Shown: positions 26,140 through 35,946 of the stretch, one piece after another
Layout of the letters: every line of letters starts with the position of its first letter
How positions within the stretch are numbered: the first letter of the stretch is position 1
Assembly (NCBI GenBank): GCA_017303415.1
Contig: JAFLBJ010000003.1
Coordinates: 62,001-126,000 of the forward strand
Source of the DNA: Chitinophagales bacterium
GTDB taxonomy: Bacteria; Bacteroidota; Bacteroidia; Chitinophagales; Chitinophagaceae
Length of the DNA stretch: 64,000 nucleotides
Direction: 5' to 3'
Notes under the pieces: generated by a model
What the model was told of the DNA's origin: nothing
Database searches by the model: none
Seen by the model: only the letters and a program-made list of their open reading frames with translations
Position numbers and translations under genes: made by a program

Positions 26140-26343
26140 ATGTCCAACGTAGTATTGACCGCGTATAATGTGAAGACCAAAGAAAAGAACGTACCCATCA
26201 TGGATGCTGTGATCACTAAAACCTCCAAAGGTGCGTACATGGCCCAGGGTCATGATGGCAAAGGAAATAAGCTGACCACCCTGCTGGGAGAAGCGAAAGC
26301 CCTCGCCGCCATTGAAGCTGGTGTAGCAAAGCAAGGCTGGTAA
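26140..26343 (+). CDS. Small conserved protein of unknown function (67 aa)
   Basis: This 67-aa soluble protein starts MSNVVLTAYNVKTKEKNVPI and ends with AKALAAIEAGVAKQGW. It has a Lys-rich, beta-then-helix character. I recall similar short proteins in Bacteroidota but no function. It lies 36 bp after gyrB and before a strong hairpin, so it may share the gyrB transcript. The good start, normal codon use and tight position argue that it is real. Confidence 0.7.
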   Translation: MSNVVLTAYNVKTKEKNVPIMDAVITKTSKGAYMAQGHDGKGNKLTTLLGEAKALAAIEAGVAKQGW

Positions 26344-26351
26344 AAATCCTG

Positions 26352-26421
26352 GCGCCCCTTAGCGCCCTTGCGTCATGGCGGTCATGATTTACCGCAAAGA
26401 CACTAGGACCCTAAGGGGCGC
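26352..26421. terminator. GC-rich hairpin after gyrB and the 67-aa gene
   Basis: A perfect 11-bp stem (gcgccccttag at 26352-26362; ctaaggggcgc at 26411-26421) encloses a second partial stem (cttgcg at 26367 and cgcaaag at 26393). It is followed by a T-rich tract (gagtttttatt). The site is convergent with the large subtilase gene and probably terminates both. Confidence 0.7.
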
Positions 26422-26428
26422 TGAGTTT

Positions 26429-29400
26429 TTATTGCTTCAATAGTCTGAATACCTGAGTTTCGCCACCTCCGCTTAATTCCACCAGATACATCCCCGCCGG
26501 ATATTTTGCTTCACTGAGTTCGATCACCCATTTCTCTACAAAACCTGTTCCTTTACGGGCCATCTGCATCACGGTTCTACCTGTAGCATCCACTACCCTT
26601 CCCTGTACCTGTTCACCATCTTCCACCTGGAATACCAACTGGAATATCCCCGATGATGGATTGGGATATACTTCCCACCGAAGGTCATTGTTGAAACGAA
26701 CCGGACGTACCGCTGAATAGGTCGAACTTCCATCGCGTTCAACGATCCGAAGCCGGTAATATCGGGTGCCCGTTTTACCCGGTTCTGCATCCGTATAGGA
26801 ATAGTTATGACCGCCCGGAGCATTGCCGAGGCTGTTTACCCGACCGGCTTCCAAAAATCTTCCTGTCTGGAAATCAGCCAGTGTTCGAGCCACTTCAACA
26901 ACATAATAGGATATCTGGAATTCATTCTCCGTTCTCCATTGCACGAACACATCATTAGTTCCCTGTCTTTGCGCCGAGAAACCGGTAATACTGACGGGCA
27001 ATGTGGTCAGGTTATCCAAACCACCATTGCTTAACCAGAATTCAGAAAAATCTTTTACCCTGAACTCAGCATAGTACCCTTTGTCAAAAGGTACTTTCTG
27101 TACATTGTCACTATTGATAAAGAGCCAGTCACCACCATTATTATCAGCTATTGTTCCATTCTCTTTTGTATCATCTGTATTTCCATATTTTGAAACCCCC
27201 AATTGATAGGCCATGGAAGGTTTGGTACAGGTAGCACAACCCGTGGCATTGATCAGGGCCTCTGTTTCAGTATCCAGGAAATAAAAACGGACCAGCGCCG
27301 AATCACCCAGGGCTGTCGTTGCAGGTTTGATGGTGATATTCCGATCGTGATAATATTGATTGCCATCATTTCGTACGCCTCCGGTAAAGATATAAGCCTG
27401 TACATCCGTTGACCCCATGTTCTGGTTATTGGGTTGAATTGAAGCAACAAGTTTACCACCGGAGGTGAAATCGATCCAGCTTGTGCCCCCTGAAATGGTT
27501 TGGTTGACGGGTGCACCCATGGTAGCGCCATCATAAATGCCATTCAGGTTGTCATAGATATGAATATCATCGATGGCCATTCCTTCCCTTGTTACAAAAG
27601 GATCGGAGGTCACCACAAAGCGTAAACGCAGGTTGGATATACCTGTTGGTAATGCGATCGTAGCCACATGCCAGCGGGTATAATTCTCTATGCTCCACAG
27701 ATGGTTGGAAGGATAGCTCTTGTTATACCAATTGGTACCTGAACCGAAGGCTCCCAGGCGTGTCCAGGTCAACCCATCAGCAGAATATTCAATATAGGCC
27801 CCATCACAAAGTGAACTGCCACAATCTTCAAAATCAAGAGCCGTACTAAAGCTCAGGGTTGGCGTGGTCATGCTGCTGATATTGAAACAGGGCGAATAGA
27901 GATATGAAAGTTCACGGGTATTGTAATTTCCTACCAGCCTTGTTTTCCAGGCCTTGGTTCCATTGGCAGCCCGGTTGATCTGTGAGGAGGCCGGGGTTCC
28001 ATATTCCCAGGAATCATTCTTCCCGCGACTGTACCAGTTACCGTTGTTTGATTCAAAGGTTTCCAGATAGGGGTAACTGGTGACGACGGCTGAGTTTATG
28101 AGATCCACTTCGAGGGTATCATTCTCCGGAAAATCGTCTGTGGGGTATTGAACGATCACTTGCACCGTATGCGCGCCGGTGGCCAGCAAATTAGCCGTTG
28201 CCGTAAAAGTGTAGGTGACCGTAGCATCCGGTCCGATACTCGGGATATTTTCGATCACCGGAGCCCCGCCATCCACGGAGAACTGCACCGGAATATTATT
28301 GACGGTATTGGAGGATGAGTTGCGTACCTGAATACGAACCGGCGTAGTGGCCGTCAACGCGCAACTATTGGTAATCGGTGTATCGATCGCGATCATCTGG
28401 ATATCATCGGTGACCGCATATAAACGAATATCATCAAAACTGTTTCCCTGGAAGGCATCGTTGTCAATGATACGCACATACCCGAATTGTCCGAAACGTA
28501 CCTGAAAACTCGTTGAAAAATTTTGTCCATTGGCACTTAGCAGGTCCGAGACCTCAATACTTGGGGTACGTACAAAGGACCCGGGATCATTTCCATTGGC
28601 AGAGAGTGTAAAGGCCGGTATCCAGGATTGCGTATCATCGCCCCTTACCCAGATCGTATTATTCGCATGTGGTACACTATCGCCATGTTGTTTATACTCT
28701 ACATCCAGTCGTACATCCGTGACTGCGGCATTGATGCCATTCAGGTTAAAGGTTCCGGTGACGAGGTTGGTATTTCCCGCACCGTCAAAACCATCGAGGT
28801 CAAGCAATAAAGAGCGTGATCCTGAATTGGCCATACCAGCGATAAGATATGTGCTGGCCCTGCCAAAGGTGGATGTGCGGGTATAGTCATACCGTTCGAT
28901 CCCTTCCATACCAAAATAGTTCCGGTAATACTTAGCACTGTCGGCTGTTTCCAGGTCATCGGTAAAGGGAAGGGTGATCAGGGTATTGGCGATCTGTTTG
29001 ATCGTATCGATCCGCGCGTTATTGCCGGCAACGGGGTCTGCAGCACCCTGGTTTATAACTTCTATTTCCACCTCATAATTTCCGGCAGCGGAAAAATCAT
29101 AGGTCGTGGCAAAGCTATGGGTAAAGGTAGCTCCTGCTGCCACGGTAGTGCCGGGGTTTTCAGTAACCCAGGCGCCGCCATTGACACGATAACGCAGATC
29201 AAAATTGTTGACCGCCGCGTCATCCAGGTTTCGGATTCGCGCCTGTATGGTCGTGGTTGCCGTCAAAGCGGTTGAGGTGGCGATACGTCCGGATATGGGA
29301 GCCACCAGTGCTTCAATGGCCAGATCATTGTCGGATATCGTTCCAGCGCAGGTACCGGTGGAGGGCAGGCGGCTGATGGCCTGGGCTCTTTTCCCGGGAA

Positions 29401-31807
29401 CCCCATTGAGGCGGGCCCGAACCGATACCCAGTAGGTAGTGCTTTGTGATAATCCGGAGAAAATATAGTTAGTGGCTGTGGTGGTACCAACAGCGGTCAT
29501 TTCATTTCCGGTAAGCATAAATACTTTATAGTCGGTGGCTCCTGTAACGGCCGTCCAGTTTAATGAAATATAACCCGGACATTGGGTTGCGGCCAATGAA
29601 GCAGTGGGAACACCCAGGATGGTAAACGGATTGCTGGTACTTACCATCGCCGTTCCATTTCGGGTGATACGGATCAGTGCCTGTTCTGTCGGGGTATTGG
29701 GAACGGTCCAATCCAGCTGACGAAGATTGGCCGCAACAGCCGCATTGATGGTTGTCCAGCTTCCGCCATTATTGGTTGAATATTCTACCAGATATGTATT
29801 GGCCGGGTCACCAAAAGCATCCCATTGAATAGTCATGGTTTCGGCGGGGGCCACCCCTTCGCCACCAACGGGATAGGTGAGTGTGGTAGAAACAGGAACA
29901 AAATCATAAACGACAAAATACTCCTGCGGAGGGCTTTGGGTAACAGATGTCCCTTTGATGGTAATGGTATAACCACCTGCTGCGGGATTCGTGATCACCA
30001 CCTGCTCCATATTGTTGATGTGATCGGCCCCGGTGGTAGCAGCATTGTTTACATTGGCCGCTACTGTATCCAGTAACCAGGGAAAATGGATCACCGCGGA
30101 AGGATCAGTGAGTTCAAGGTCAAGATCGTTCACCAGCGTATGTGCCGAAAGAGGTGTGGCCGCCGGGTCATTCCAGTACAACATCACTTTCAATTGGGCT
30201 GTATTGGCAGGAACCGTGATATTGTGGGTGGAAGTGCCGGTATGGTTAACCGACGAAATAAAATAGCGGGAATTGTTCAACATGTCTATTGAACGAAGCA
30301 GGTTCAATGAGCCATAGCCATAGGTAAAATCGGCACCTGTATTTCCAAGGTCCACTCCGCCATTACAAACAAGTGCTTTCATTAACCCGCTTTTCGGATC
30401 GGCATTGCCATTCAGTTGGCGGTAACGTTCATACAGAAGAGCCAGTCCTCCCGAAACGGCAGGTGCTGCCATACTGGTCCCGGAACTGAAACCATACGCG
30501 TTATTGGGATAGGTGGAGATCAAAAACCGGCCGTAAGACATGATCTCCGGTTTTGTCCGTCCATCCTTTACAGGTCCGCGACTGGAAAAACTACTGATGG
30601 AGAAGTTCTTTTCGGTTGATCCTACCACCAGCACATTCTTGGAGGATTGATAAGCACCTAATACGGTTTTAAAACTGGCAGGATAAGGTGAACAATTGAG
30701 AACGGCGCCATCATTACCCGATGCAAACACATGTTGCAAATGGGGTAGCTGTATAGCCTGCAGGTCCATGATCCGGCTGATCAGGTCATAGGTTCCTGCA
30801 TAATCGCAATCGCCTGTTACATCGCCATAGGAGTTATTGGCCACCACCATATTGTGATCGGCCACATAGTTGGGGGCATTGACCACAATGCCGGAGAAAT
30901 ATTGTGAGATCAGGGTGGACCGGGGTGCATAACCCTGATAATCTTGCAAGATATTTCCGGCTCCACCCACTGTACCATTCACATGGGTTCCGTGATTGGC
31001 TGCCACCACGGATCCATGGTTGATCAATCGGCCCCTGAAATCGATATGGTACTGTGGATCTGAGTCATCTCCCACTCCTACCACAACATTTTGTCCTTTC
31101 AGGTCAAACCCGCCAACGGCGGTGGCTGCATTTAATACATTTCCTTTGGCATTGGTGCGACTGATCAGATTGAGCGACTGGTCGCCATGCGGAGCAAATT
31201 GGATATATTCTACAAAAGGTTCCGCAGCGAGTTGTTCAGCCAGGTCTGCATTGAGTTCTACTCCCAGGATCGAATAGGATTCAAAATCGGTAAAGGTCAC
31301 GGGGATATTCAGGCGGGTAAGGCCGGCCCTTACTTCTTCTTTGGAAAATGTTTTAAAAAAACTGATCCAGCATTTCCAGTTACCTGAACTGGCCCGGGCA
31401 TAACTCGGAAATTCCCCCTTACCCAACGGGACCGACATTTTTTGTTTACCACCAATGGTAACCAGGGCAATGGCCTGGTTGCGTTGTAACACCGAAAGTT
31501 CAGGTTGTTTGGAGAAACTAACCACATAACTGTTCCGGGGGATATAATCCAATAATTCCATTCCCGCTGCGGAGAGTTCACGACGTTGTGACAAAGAAGG
31601 TATCGCGGCAAATTGAATAATGGCGGTGGTCTTTCCTCCTACCCAACGGGCCGTTTGGGAAAAATCATTGACTGATTGGGGATTGATATTCCGTACAGGG
31701 GTGGATGCTCCGCTTCGGAGATAAAGCCGAAGATCGTTTTCAACCTGGGCCATTATAACGGAAGAAACAGCCAGGCATAGGGTGAGCAGGGCAGAGCGTA
31801 TTTTCAT
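26429..31807 (-). CDS. Giant T9SS-secreted S8 (subtilisin) family protease
   Basis: This 1792-aa protein is predicted to be exported by Sec and then by T9SS to the cell surface or medium. A signal peptide (MKIRSALLTLCLAVSSVIMA) precedes a prodomain-like region and the subtilase domain (about 235-500), with Asp about 247/248 in VGVGDDSDP, His275 in NHGTHVNGTVGG and Ser445 in SGTSMAAPAVSGG. A proprotein-convertase-like P-domain region, fibronectin type III-like modules (SLNWTAVTGATDYKVF) and CARDB-like repeats (RIATSTALTATTTIQARIRN) follow. A MAM/jelly-roll-like section (FDDIRLYAV, AIDDIHIYD) precedes a T9SS type A sorting domain (WEVYPNPSSGIFQLVFQ ... YPAGMYLVEL, last about 80 residues). Substrate unknown. 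Confidence 0.92.
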   Translation of the reverse strand: MKIRSALLTLCLAVSSVIMAQVENDLRLYLRSGASTPVRNINPQSVNDFSQTARWVGGKTTAIIQFAAIPSLSQRRELSAAGMELLDYIPRNSYVVSFSKQPELSVLQRNQAIALVTIGGKQKMSVPLGKGEFPSYARASSGNWKCWISFFKTFSKEEVRAGLTRLNIPVTFTDFESYSILGVELNADLAEQLAAEPFVEYIQFAPHGDQSLNLISRTNAKGNVLNAATAVGGFDLKGQNVVVGVGDDSDPQYHIDFRGRLINHGSVVAANHGTHVNGTVGGAGNILQDYQGYAPRSTLISQYFSGIVVNAPNYVADHNMVVANNSYGDVTGDCDYAGTYDLISRIMDLQAIQLPHLQHVFASGNDGAVLNCSPYPASFKTVLGAYQSSKNVLVVGSTEKNFSISSFSSRGPVKDGRTKPEIMSYGRFLISTYPNNAYGFSSGTSMAAPAVSGGLALLYERYRQLNGNADPKSGLMKALVCNGGVDLGNTGADFTYGYGSLNLLRSIDMLNNSRYFISSVNHTGTSTHNITVPANTAQLKVMLYWNDPAATPLSAHTLVNDLDLELTDPSAVIHFPWLLDTVAANVNNAATTGADHINNMEQVVITNPAAGGYTITIKGTSVTQSPPQEYFVVYDFVPVSTTLTYPVGGEGVAPAETMTIQWDAFGDPANTYLVEYSTNNGGSWTTINAAVAANLRQLDWTVPNTPTEQALIRITRNGTAMVSTSNPFTILGVPTASLAATQCPGYISLNWTAVTGATDYKVFMLTGNEMTAVGTTTATNYIFSGLSQSTTYWVSVRARLNGVPGKRAQAISRLPSTGTCAGTISDNDLAIEALVAPISGRIATSTALTATTTIQARIRNLDDAAVNNFDLRYRVNGGAWVTENPGTTVAAGATFTHSFATTYDFSAAGNYEVEIEVINQGAADPVAGNNARIDTIKQIANTLITLPFTDDLETADSAKYYRNYFGMEGIERYDYTRTSTFGRASTYLIAGMANSGSRSLLLDLDGFDGAGNTNLVTGTFNLNGINAAVTDVRLDVEYKQHGDSVPHANNTIWVRGDDTQSWIPAFTLSANGNDPGSFVRTPSIEVSDLLSANGQNFSTSFQVRFGQFGYVRIIDNDAFQGNSFDDIRLYAVTDDIQMIAIDTPITNSCALTATTPVRIQVRNSSSNTVNNIPVQFSVDGGAPVIENIPSIGPDATVTYTFTATANLLATGAHTVQVIVQYPTDDFPENDTLEVDLINSAVVTSYPYLETFESNNGNWYSRGKNDSWEYGTPASSQINRAANGTKAWKTRLVGNYNTRELSYLYSPCFNISSMTTPTLSFSTALDFEDCGSSLCDGAYIEYSADGLTWTRLGAFGSGTNWYNKSYPSNHLWSIENYTRWHVATIALPTGISNLRLRFVVTSDPFVTREGMAIDDIHIYDNLNGIYDGATMGAPVNQTISGGTSWIDFTSGGKLVASIQPNNQNMGSTDVQAYIFTGGVRNDGNQYYHDRNITIKPATTALGDSALVRFYFLDTETEALINATGCATCTKPSMAYQLGVSKYGNTDDTKENGTIADNNGGDWLFINSDNVQKVPFDKGYYAEFRVKDFSEFWLSNGGLDNLTTLPVSITGFSAQRQGTNDVFVQWRTENEFQISYYVVEVARTLADFQTGRFLEAGRVNSLGNAPGGHNYSYTDAEPGKTGTRYYRLRIVERDGSSTYSAVRPVRFNNDLRWEVYPNPSSGIFQLVFQVEDGEQVQGRVVDATGRTVMQMARKGTGFVEKWVIELSEAKYPAGMYLVELSGGGETQVFRLLKQ

Positions 31808-31870
31808 ATACTGGATTCTTGGTACAAATTAGGGAAAATTATGGTGGAAGGGAAGTGATTGCACGAAATC

Positions 31871-34800
31871 TTATCCTACCGTAAGCCTCATTTGCTTTAA
31901 AAACCTATGCATTTCTTCCATGGACTTAACAGGTTCGGCAATAAGGATGAACAACCGACCGGTTTGTTTAAGCCGGGCTTTGTTGGTGCCGGTCTGGATA
32001 TAGGCCAGTATCCGATGGAAGGTATCCGATTCAAAATAGGGAGAATCGGGCCGGTTGATAAAGAAACACCGCAGGGTGGTATCTTTCAAACTCATTTTTT
32101 CAAATCCCAGTTCCACCGCCAGCTTACGGCAACGCACAGTCGTGAACAGATCTTCCACCGGGCGGGGAATAGGACCAAACCGGTCGGTCATTTCCCGGTG
32201 CATTTCCATCAATTCCTCTTCGGTTTCGCAGTTATCCAAACGCTGATACAGGGAGAGACGCTCGGTGATGCTCTCTACATAATCGTCGGGGATCAATACT
32301 TCCTGGTCGGTATCAATGGTACAATCCTGTACAAAATCATCCTGTTTGGAAATCTCTTCGCTAAACAATTCTTTGAAAGATGTTCGTTTCAGTTCACGGA
32401 TAGATTCCTCCAATATTTTTTGATAGGTTTCAAACCCGATCTCTGCCATAAACCCACTTTGCTCGCCTCCCAACAGGTTGCCTGCTCCGCGAATATCCAG
32501 GTCACGCATGGCGATCTGGAAACCACTTCCCAATTCACTGTGTTGTTCCAGGGTTTGTAATCTTTTGCGCGAATCGGCAGGCAGGGTACTCATGGGTGGT
32601 GCCAGAAGATAGCAGAATGCCTTTTTGTTACTTCGCCCTACCCTTCCTCTTAACTGGTGCAGGTCACTCAACCCAAACTGATGGGCGTTGTTGACGATGA
32701 TCGTATTTACATTGGGTATATCCACTCCGCTTTCAACGATATTCGTACTGATCAGCACATCATATTTGCGGTCAATAAAATCGAGGATACGCTCTTCGAG
32801 CAAATGACCTTCCATTTGCCCATGGGCATACCCTATGCTCAGGTCTGGACAAAGAGCCTTGATGATGGCCGCCATTTCGGAAAGACCCTGGATGCGGTTG
32901 TAAATAAAAAAGACCTGCCCTCCCCTTTCTGTTTCGTAATAGATCGCATCGCGAATGGCATCTTCATTGTACACCAACACTTCGGTTTGAATGGGTTGGC
33001 GATTGGGAGGCGGGGTATTGATGATACTCAGGTCACGGGCGCCCATCAAACTAAACTGCAGCGTACGGGGAATGGGTGTGGCGGTCAGCGTAAGACAATC
33101 TACGGTGGTCTTGAGGGTCTTGATCTTCTCCTTATGCCCTACTCCAAATTTTTGTTCTTCATCAATTACCAACAGACCCAGGTCTTTGTATTTAACTTCT
33201 TTGCCCAGTAAAGCATGGGTGCCGATAACGATATCGATCTTGCCTTCCTCCAGTTTTTTCAGGGTTTCCTTTTTCTCCTTGGCTGATTTGAAACGATTGA
33301 CATAATCCACCGTCACAGGAAAATCCTGTAACCGGTCTTTGAACGTTTTATAATGCTGAAAGGCCAGGATGGTAGTAGGTACAAGAATGGCGGCCTGTTT
33401 GCCATCAATACAGGTTTTGAATGCGGCACGTACCGCGATCTCCGTTTTACCAAACCCTACATCACCGCAAACCAATCGGTCCATGGGGGAAGTGGATTCC
33501 ATATCCTTTTTTACATCCGCCGTAGCCTTGGCCTGATCGGGTGTGTCCTCATAGATAAAGGATGCCTCCAATTCGGTCTGCATATAGTTATCGGGTGTAT
33601 GCGAGAAACCTTGCTGTGCTTTACGTTTGGCGTATAATTTTATCAGGTCAAAAGCGATCTCTTTGACCCTTGTCTTGGTCTTTTCTTTAAGCCGGCTCCA
33701 CGCATCACTTCCCAGTTTATTCACCTTGGGTACAGTTCCCTCCTTGCCGGTAAATTTGGCAATCTTATGAAGCGAGTTGATATTGACGTAGAGAATATCG
33801 CTGTCTTTGTAAATGATGCGTACAGCCTCCTGCATCTTTCCATTGGCTTCGATCTTCTGCAAACCACTGAAGACACCTACCCCATGATCGATATGGGTAA
33901 TGTAGTCGCCTGGTTGTAATTCACGCAGGGTACGCAGGGTCAGGGCCTTATTTTTATTATATGCCTGTTTGACCTTGTATTTATGATACCGTTGAAATAC
34001 CTGGTGGTCAGTATAACAGACGATCTTCTGGTCCTCGTCCACAAACCCTTCATGGATTGAACGGGCAATGGGATTAAAGGGGATATCCGCTTTAAGGTCT
34101 TCAAAAATGATCTGCAGGCGCTCGAGTTGCTTCGCGTTCTCGGCAAAAATATACAGGTCAAATCCCTTGTTTTTCCATCCCTGAAGATCACGTATGAGCA
34201 GATCGAATTGCCGGTTAAAAGAAGGCTGTTCGCGTGTATGAAACCCGATCACAAAACCCGGGGGTAGTAGCGTAGATGCCTGATGGCCAAACCCGATCGT
34301 ATGTCTTTTTCCGAGGGAAATCATGGCCTCATCGGCTGAAATAAAATCAGTGGGCTTGCTTTCTTTTATCAGACTGCGATCGTCCTGGTTCTCCGGTGCA
34401 CGTTGATAGCCCGGGCTGTCCATGAACAATTGGAATTCATCGGCACAATCGAGTAACCGGTCGTGCAGTATCTCTACATCCTGTACCCAGATAACTGTAT
34501 TCTCCGGCAGGAAATCAAACAGAGAGACCTTGTCTTCTTCTTCATACCGGATATCAATATTGGGGATGATGCTGACCTGAAGAAGTTTTCGCTCACTCAA
34601 TTGGGTTTCCGGGTCAATAATGCGGATGGAATCCACTTCATTTCCAAAAAGCTCGATCCGGTAGGGTTTTTCATTCCCATACGAATAGATATCAAGGATA
34701 CCTCCGCGAATGGCAAACTGACCCGGCTGATAAACAAAATCCGTGCGTTCAAACCCCAGGTCTGCCAGTTTTAACAAAGTACCCTCCACATCCAGGGTAT

Positions 34801-35281
34801 CTCCTGTTTTTATCAGCAGTATGCCTGCGCTGATCACATTGGGGACCACCACTTTTTCAAATAAAGCCTCCGGGTAGGTTACGATCACTTTTTTATTCAC
34901 GTCCTGTCCGGTAGCCGCTTGTCCGGCAATCCGGGTAAGGGCTTCTGTCCGGAGCATGACATGGCTGCTGTTGAGCAGGGAATAGTTCTTTCTGTTTTTA
35001 AAAGAAGAAGGGAAATAGAAGATATCCAGCGCTTCCGTCAGGTTTTCCAGGCTATTGTGAAAATAGGCGGCATCCTCTGACTCGTTCAATACGATAAGAT
35101 GATTGAGACCGGAGCAGGAAGCGTGCTTGAAAACGGCGGCCACCACAAAGGGGGCAGAGCTACCACGCAGATTTTCAAGATGTATGTGTTGAGTAGAGGC
35201 AAAAGATAACCTGTCCGTCAACTGAAAAAGACGGGGGGATTGCTGATACGATCCGAGAAGCGCTTCCAAACTGGTTTCCAC
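31871..35281 (-). CDS. mfd: Transcription-repair coupling factor Mfd
   Basis: Mfd removes RNA polymerase stalled at DNA lesions and recruits UvrA. The 1136-aa protein follows the standard order: UvrB-like N-terminal domain (to about 330), RNA-polymerase-interacting domain (GDYITHIDHGVGVFSGLQK, about 455-475), the RecG-like translocase with Walker A GDVGFGKTEIAVRAAF (about 608), the DEEQ box in IDEEQKFGVGHKEK, TATPIPRTLQFSLMG, and motif VI region NIVESGVDIPNVNT with QLRGRVGRS. The TRCF C-terminal domain (about 985-1090, IDTDQEVLIPDDYVESITER) is complete. It lies between two secreted-protein genes; I see no reason for the association. Confidence 0.97.
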   Translation of the reverse strand: METSLEALLGSYQQSPRLFQLTDRLSFASTQHIHLENLRGSSAPFVVAAVFKHASCSGLNHLIVLNESEDAAYFHNSLENLTEALDIFYFPSSFKNRKNYSLLNSSHVMLRTEALTRIAGQAATGQDVNKKVIVTYPEALFEKVVVPNVISAGILLIKTGDTLDVEGTLLKLADLGFERTDFVYQPGQFAIRGGILDIYSYGNEKPYRIELFGNEVDSIRIIDPETQLSERKLLQVSIIPNIDIRYEEEDKVSLFDFLPENTVIWVQDVEILHDRLLDCADEFQLFMDSPGYQRAPENQDDRSLIKESKPTDFISADEAMISLGKRHTIGFGHQASTLLPPGFVIGFHTREQPSFNRQFDLLIRDLQGWKNKGFDLYIFAENAKQLERLQIIFEDLKADIPFNPIARSIHEGFVDEDQKIVCYTDHQVFQRYHKYKVKQAYNKNKALTLRTLRELQPGDYITHIDHGVGVFSGLQKIEANGKMQEAVRIIYKDSDILYVNINSLHKIAKFTGKEGTVPKVNKLGSDAWSRLKEKTKTRVKEIAFDLIKLYAKRKAQQGFSHTPDNYMQTELEASFIYEDTPDQAKATADVKKDMESTSPMDRLVCGDVGFGKTEIAVRAAFKTCIDGKQAAILVPTTILAFQHYKTFKDRLQDFPVTVDYVNRFKSAKEKKETLKKLEEGKIDIVIGTHALLGKEVKYKDLGLLVIDEEQKFGVGHKEKIKTLKTTVDCLTLTATPIPRTLQFSLMGARDLSIINTPPPNRQPIQTEVLVYNEDAIRDAIYYETERGGQVFFIYNRIQGLSEMAAIIKALCPDLSIGYAHGQMEGHLLEERILDFIDRKYDVLISTNIVESGVDIPNVNTIIVNNAHQFGLSDLHQLRGRVGRSNKKAFCYLLAPPMSTLPADSRKRLQTLEQHSELGSGFQIAMRDLDIRGAGNLLGGEQSGFMAEIGFETYQKILEESIRELKRTSFKELFSEEISKQDDFVQDCTIDTDQEVLIPDDYVESITERLSLYQRLDNCETEEELMEMHREMTDRFGPIPRPVEDLFTTVRCRKLAVELGFEKMSLKDTTLRCFFINRPDSPYFESDTFHRILAYIQTGTNKARLKQTGRLFILIAEPVKSMEEMHRFLKQMRLTVG

Positions 35282-35289
35282 TCGAGGGA

Positions 35290-35398
35290 GGGGATTATGA
35301 ATTGTTAATGATCGATTACTGATTATCTAAAAGATTCCGGGTCAAAGGTAAACACAAGCCTGCACCTAATAATCAACAATCAATAATTAATAATCCCC
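35290..35398. repeat. Heptad-word palindrome, ATTATTA/ATTGTTG family
   Basis: The outer arms (ggggattat at 35290-35298; ataatcccc at 35390-35398) are perfect complements. Inside, the left arm reads attatga, attgtta, atgatcg, attactg; the right arm, complemented, reads attatta, attattg, attgttg. The architecture is the same as the GC-richer palindromes but with AT-rich words. It separates mfd from the 153-aa gene. Confidence 0.75.
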
Positions 35399-35400
35399 GC

Positions 35401-35862
35401 TTAATAAGCGGCATCATAATCCACCCGCACATCGATCTCGGTAAAAACACCGGCTGTTACGGTCACCGGAGCGATATTGTTGAACTGATCAAAGGTATTC
35501 GCGTAAAAAAGTTCACCTTTCCGGGTAAAAATGGAGTAAGTACCCGGAGCCAGCTTGATCTTGAATCTGCCATCGGCATCGCTACGTACCTCTTTGATAA
35601 GCTTGGTGGAAATGGAAGAATAGAAAGGACCTCCGTCAACCGATTTTACCTGGTCACGGTTGGTGCTTTCATATATATAGAGAATTGTTTTCATGGGTTT
35701 TGGAGCCGGTGGAGGTATATCAGGTGAAGGCATTTGATTGCCACTCAGCCAGTAAACCTTTCCTTTGATTCCCTGTTTTTTACAAAAAGGGGCCTGGAGG
35801 AAGGAACTCATGAATATCAGGCTGGTTATCAGGGCCATTAAACGTATGGACAATTTAACCAT
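35401..35862 (-). CDS. Secreted protein with carboxypeptidase-regulatory-like domain
   Basis: This 153-aa protein has an N-terminal hydrophobic segment (LSIRLMALITSLIFMSSFLQ), probably a signal peptide, then GIKGKVYWLSGNQMP and a Pro-rich stretch. The core (SDADGRFKIKLAPGTYSIFT, about 105-124) is the classic turn of the carboxypeptidase-D regulatory or transthyretin-like fold: a beta-sandwich often found at the start of TonB receptors or as a stand-alone secreted module. No catalytic residues are present. It is the first gene after the divergent region with the 1260-aa subtilase. Function is unknown. Confidence 0.75.
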   Translation of the reverse strand: MVKLSIRLMALITSLIFMSSFLQAPFCKKQGIKGKVYWLSGNQMPSPDIPPPAPKPMKTILYIYESTNRDQVKSVDGGPFYSSISTKLIKEVRSDADGRFKIKLAPGTYSIFTRKGELFYANTFDQFNNIAPVTVTAGVFTEIDVRVDYDAAY

Positions 35863-35946
35863 CTTAACAAGTGTTTATTTATATTTATAGCTGATTTCAG
35901 ATTAAACTTATCACTTATTTTTCATAATCATACACCTATAAAACGT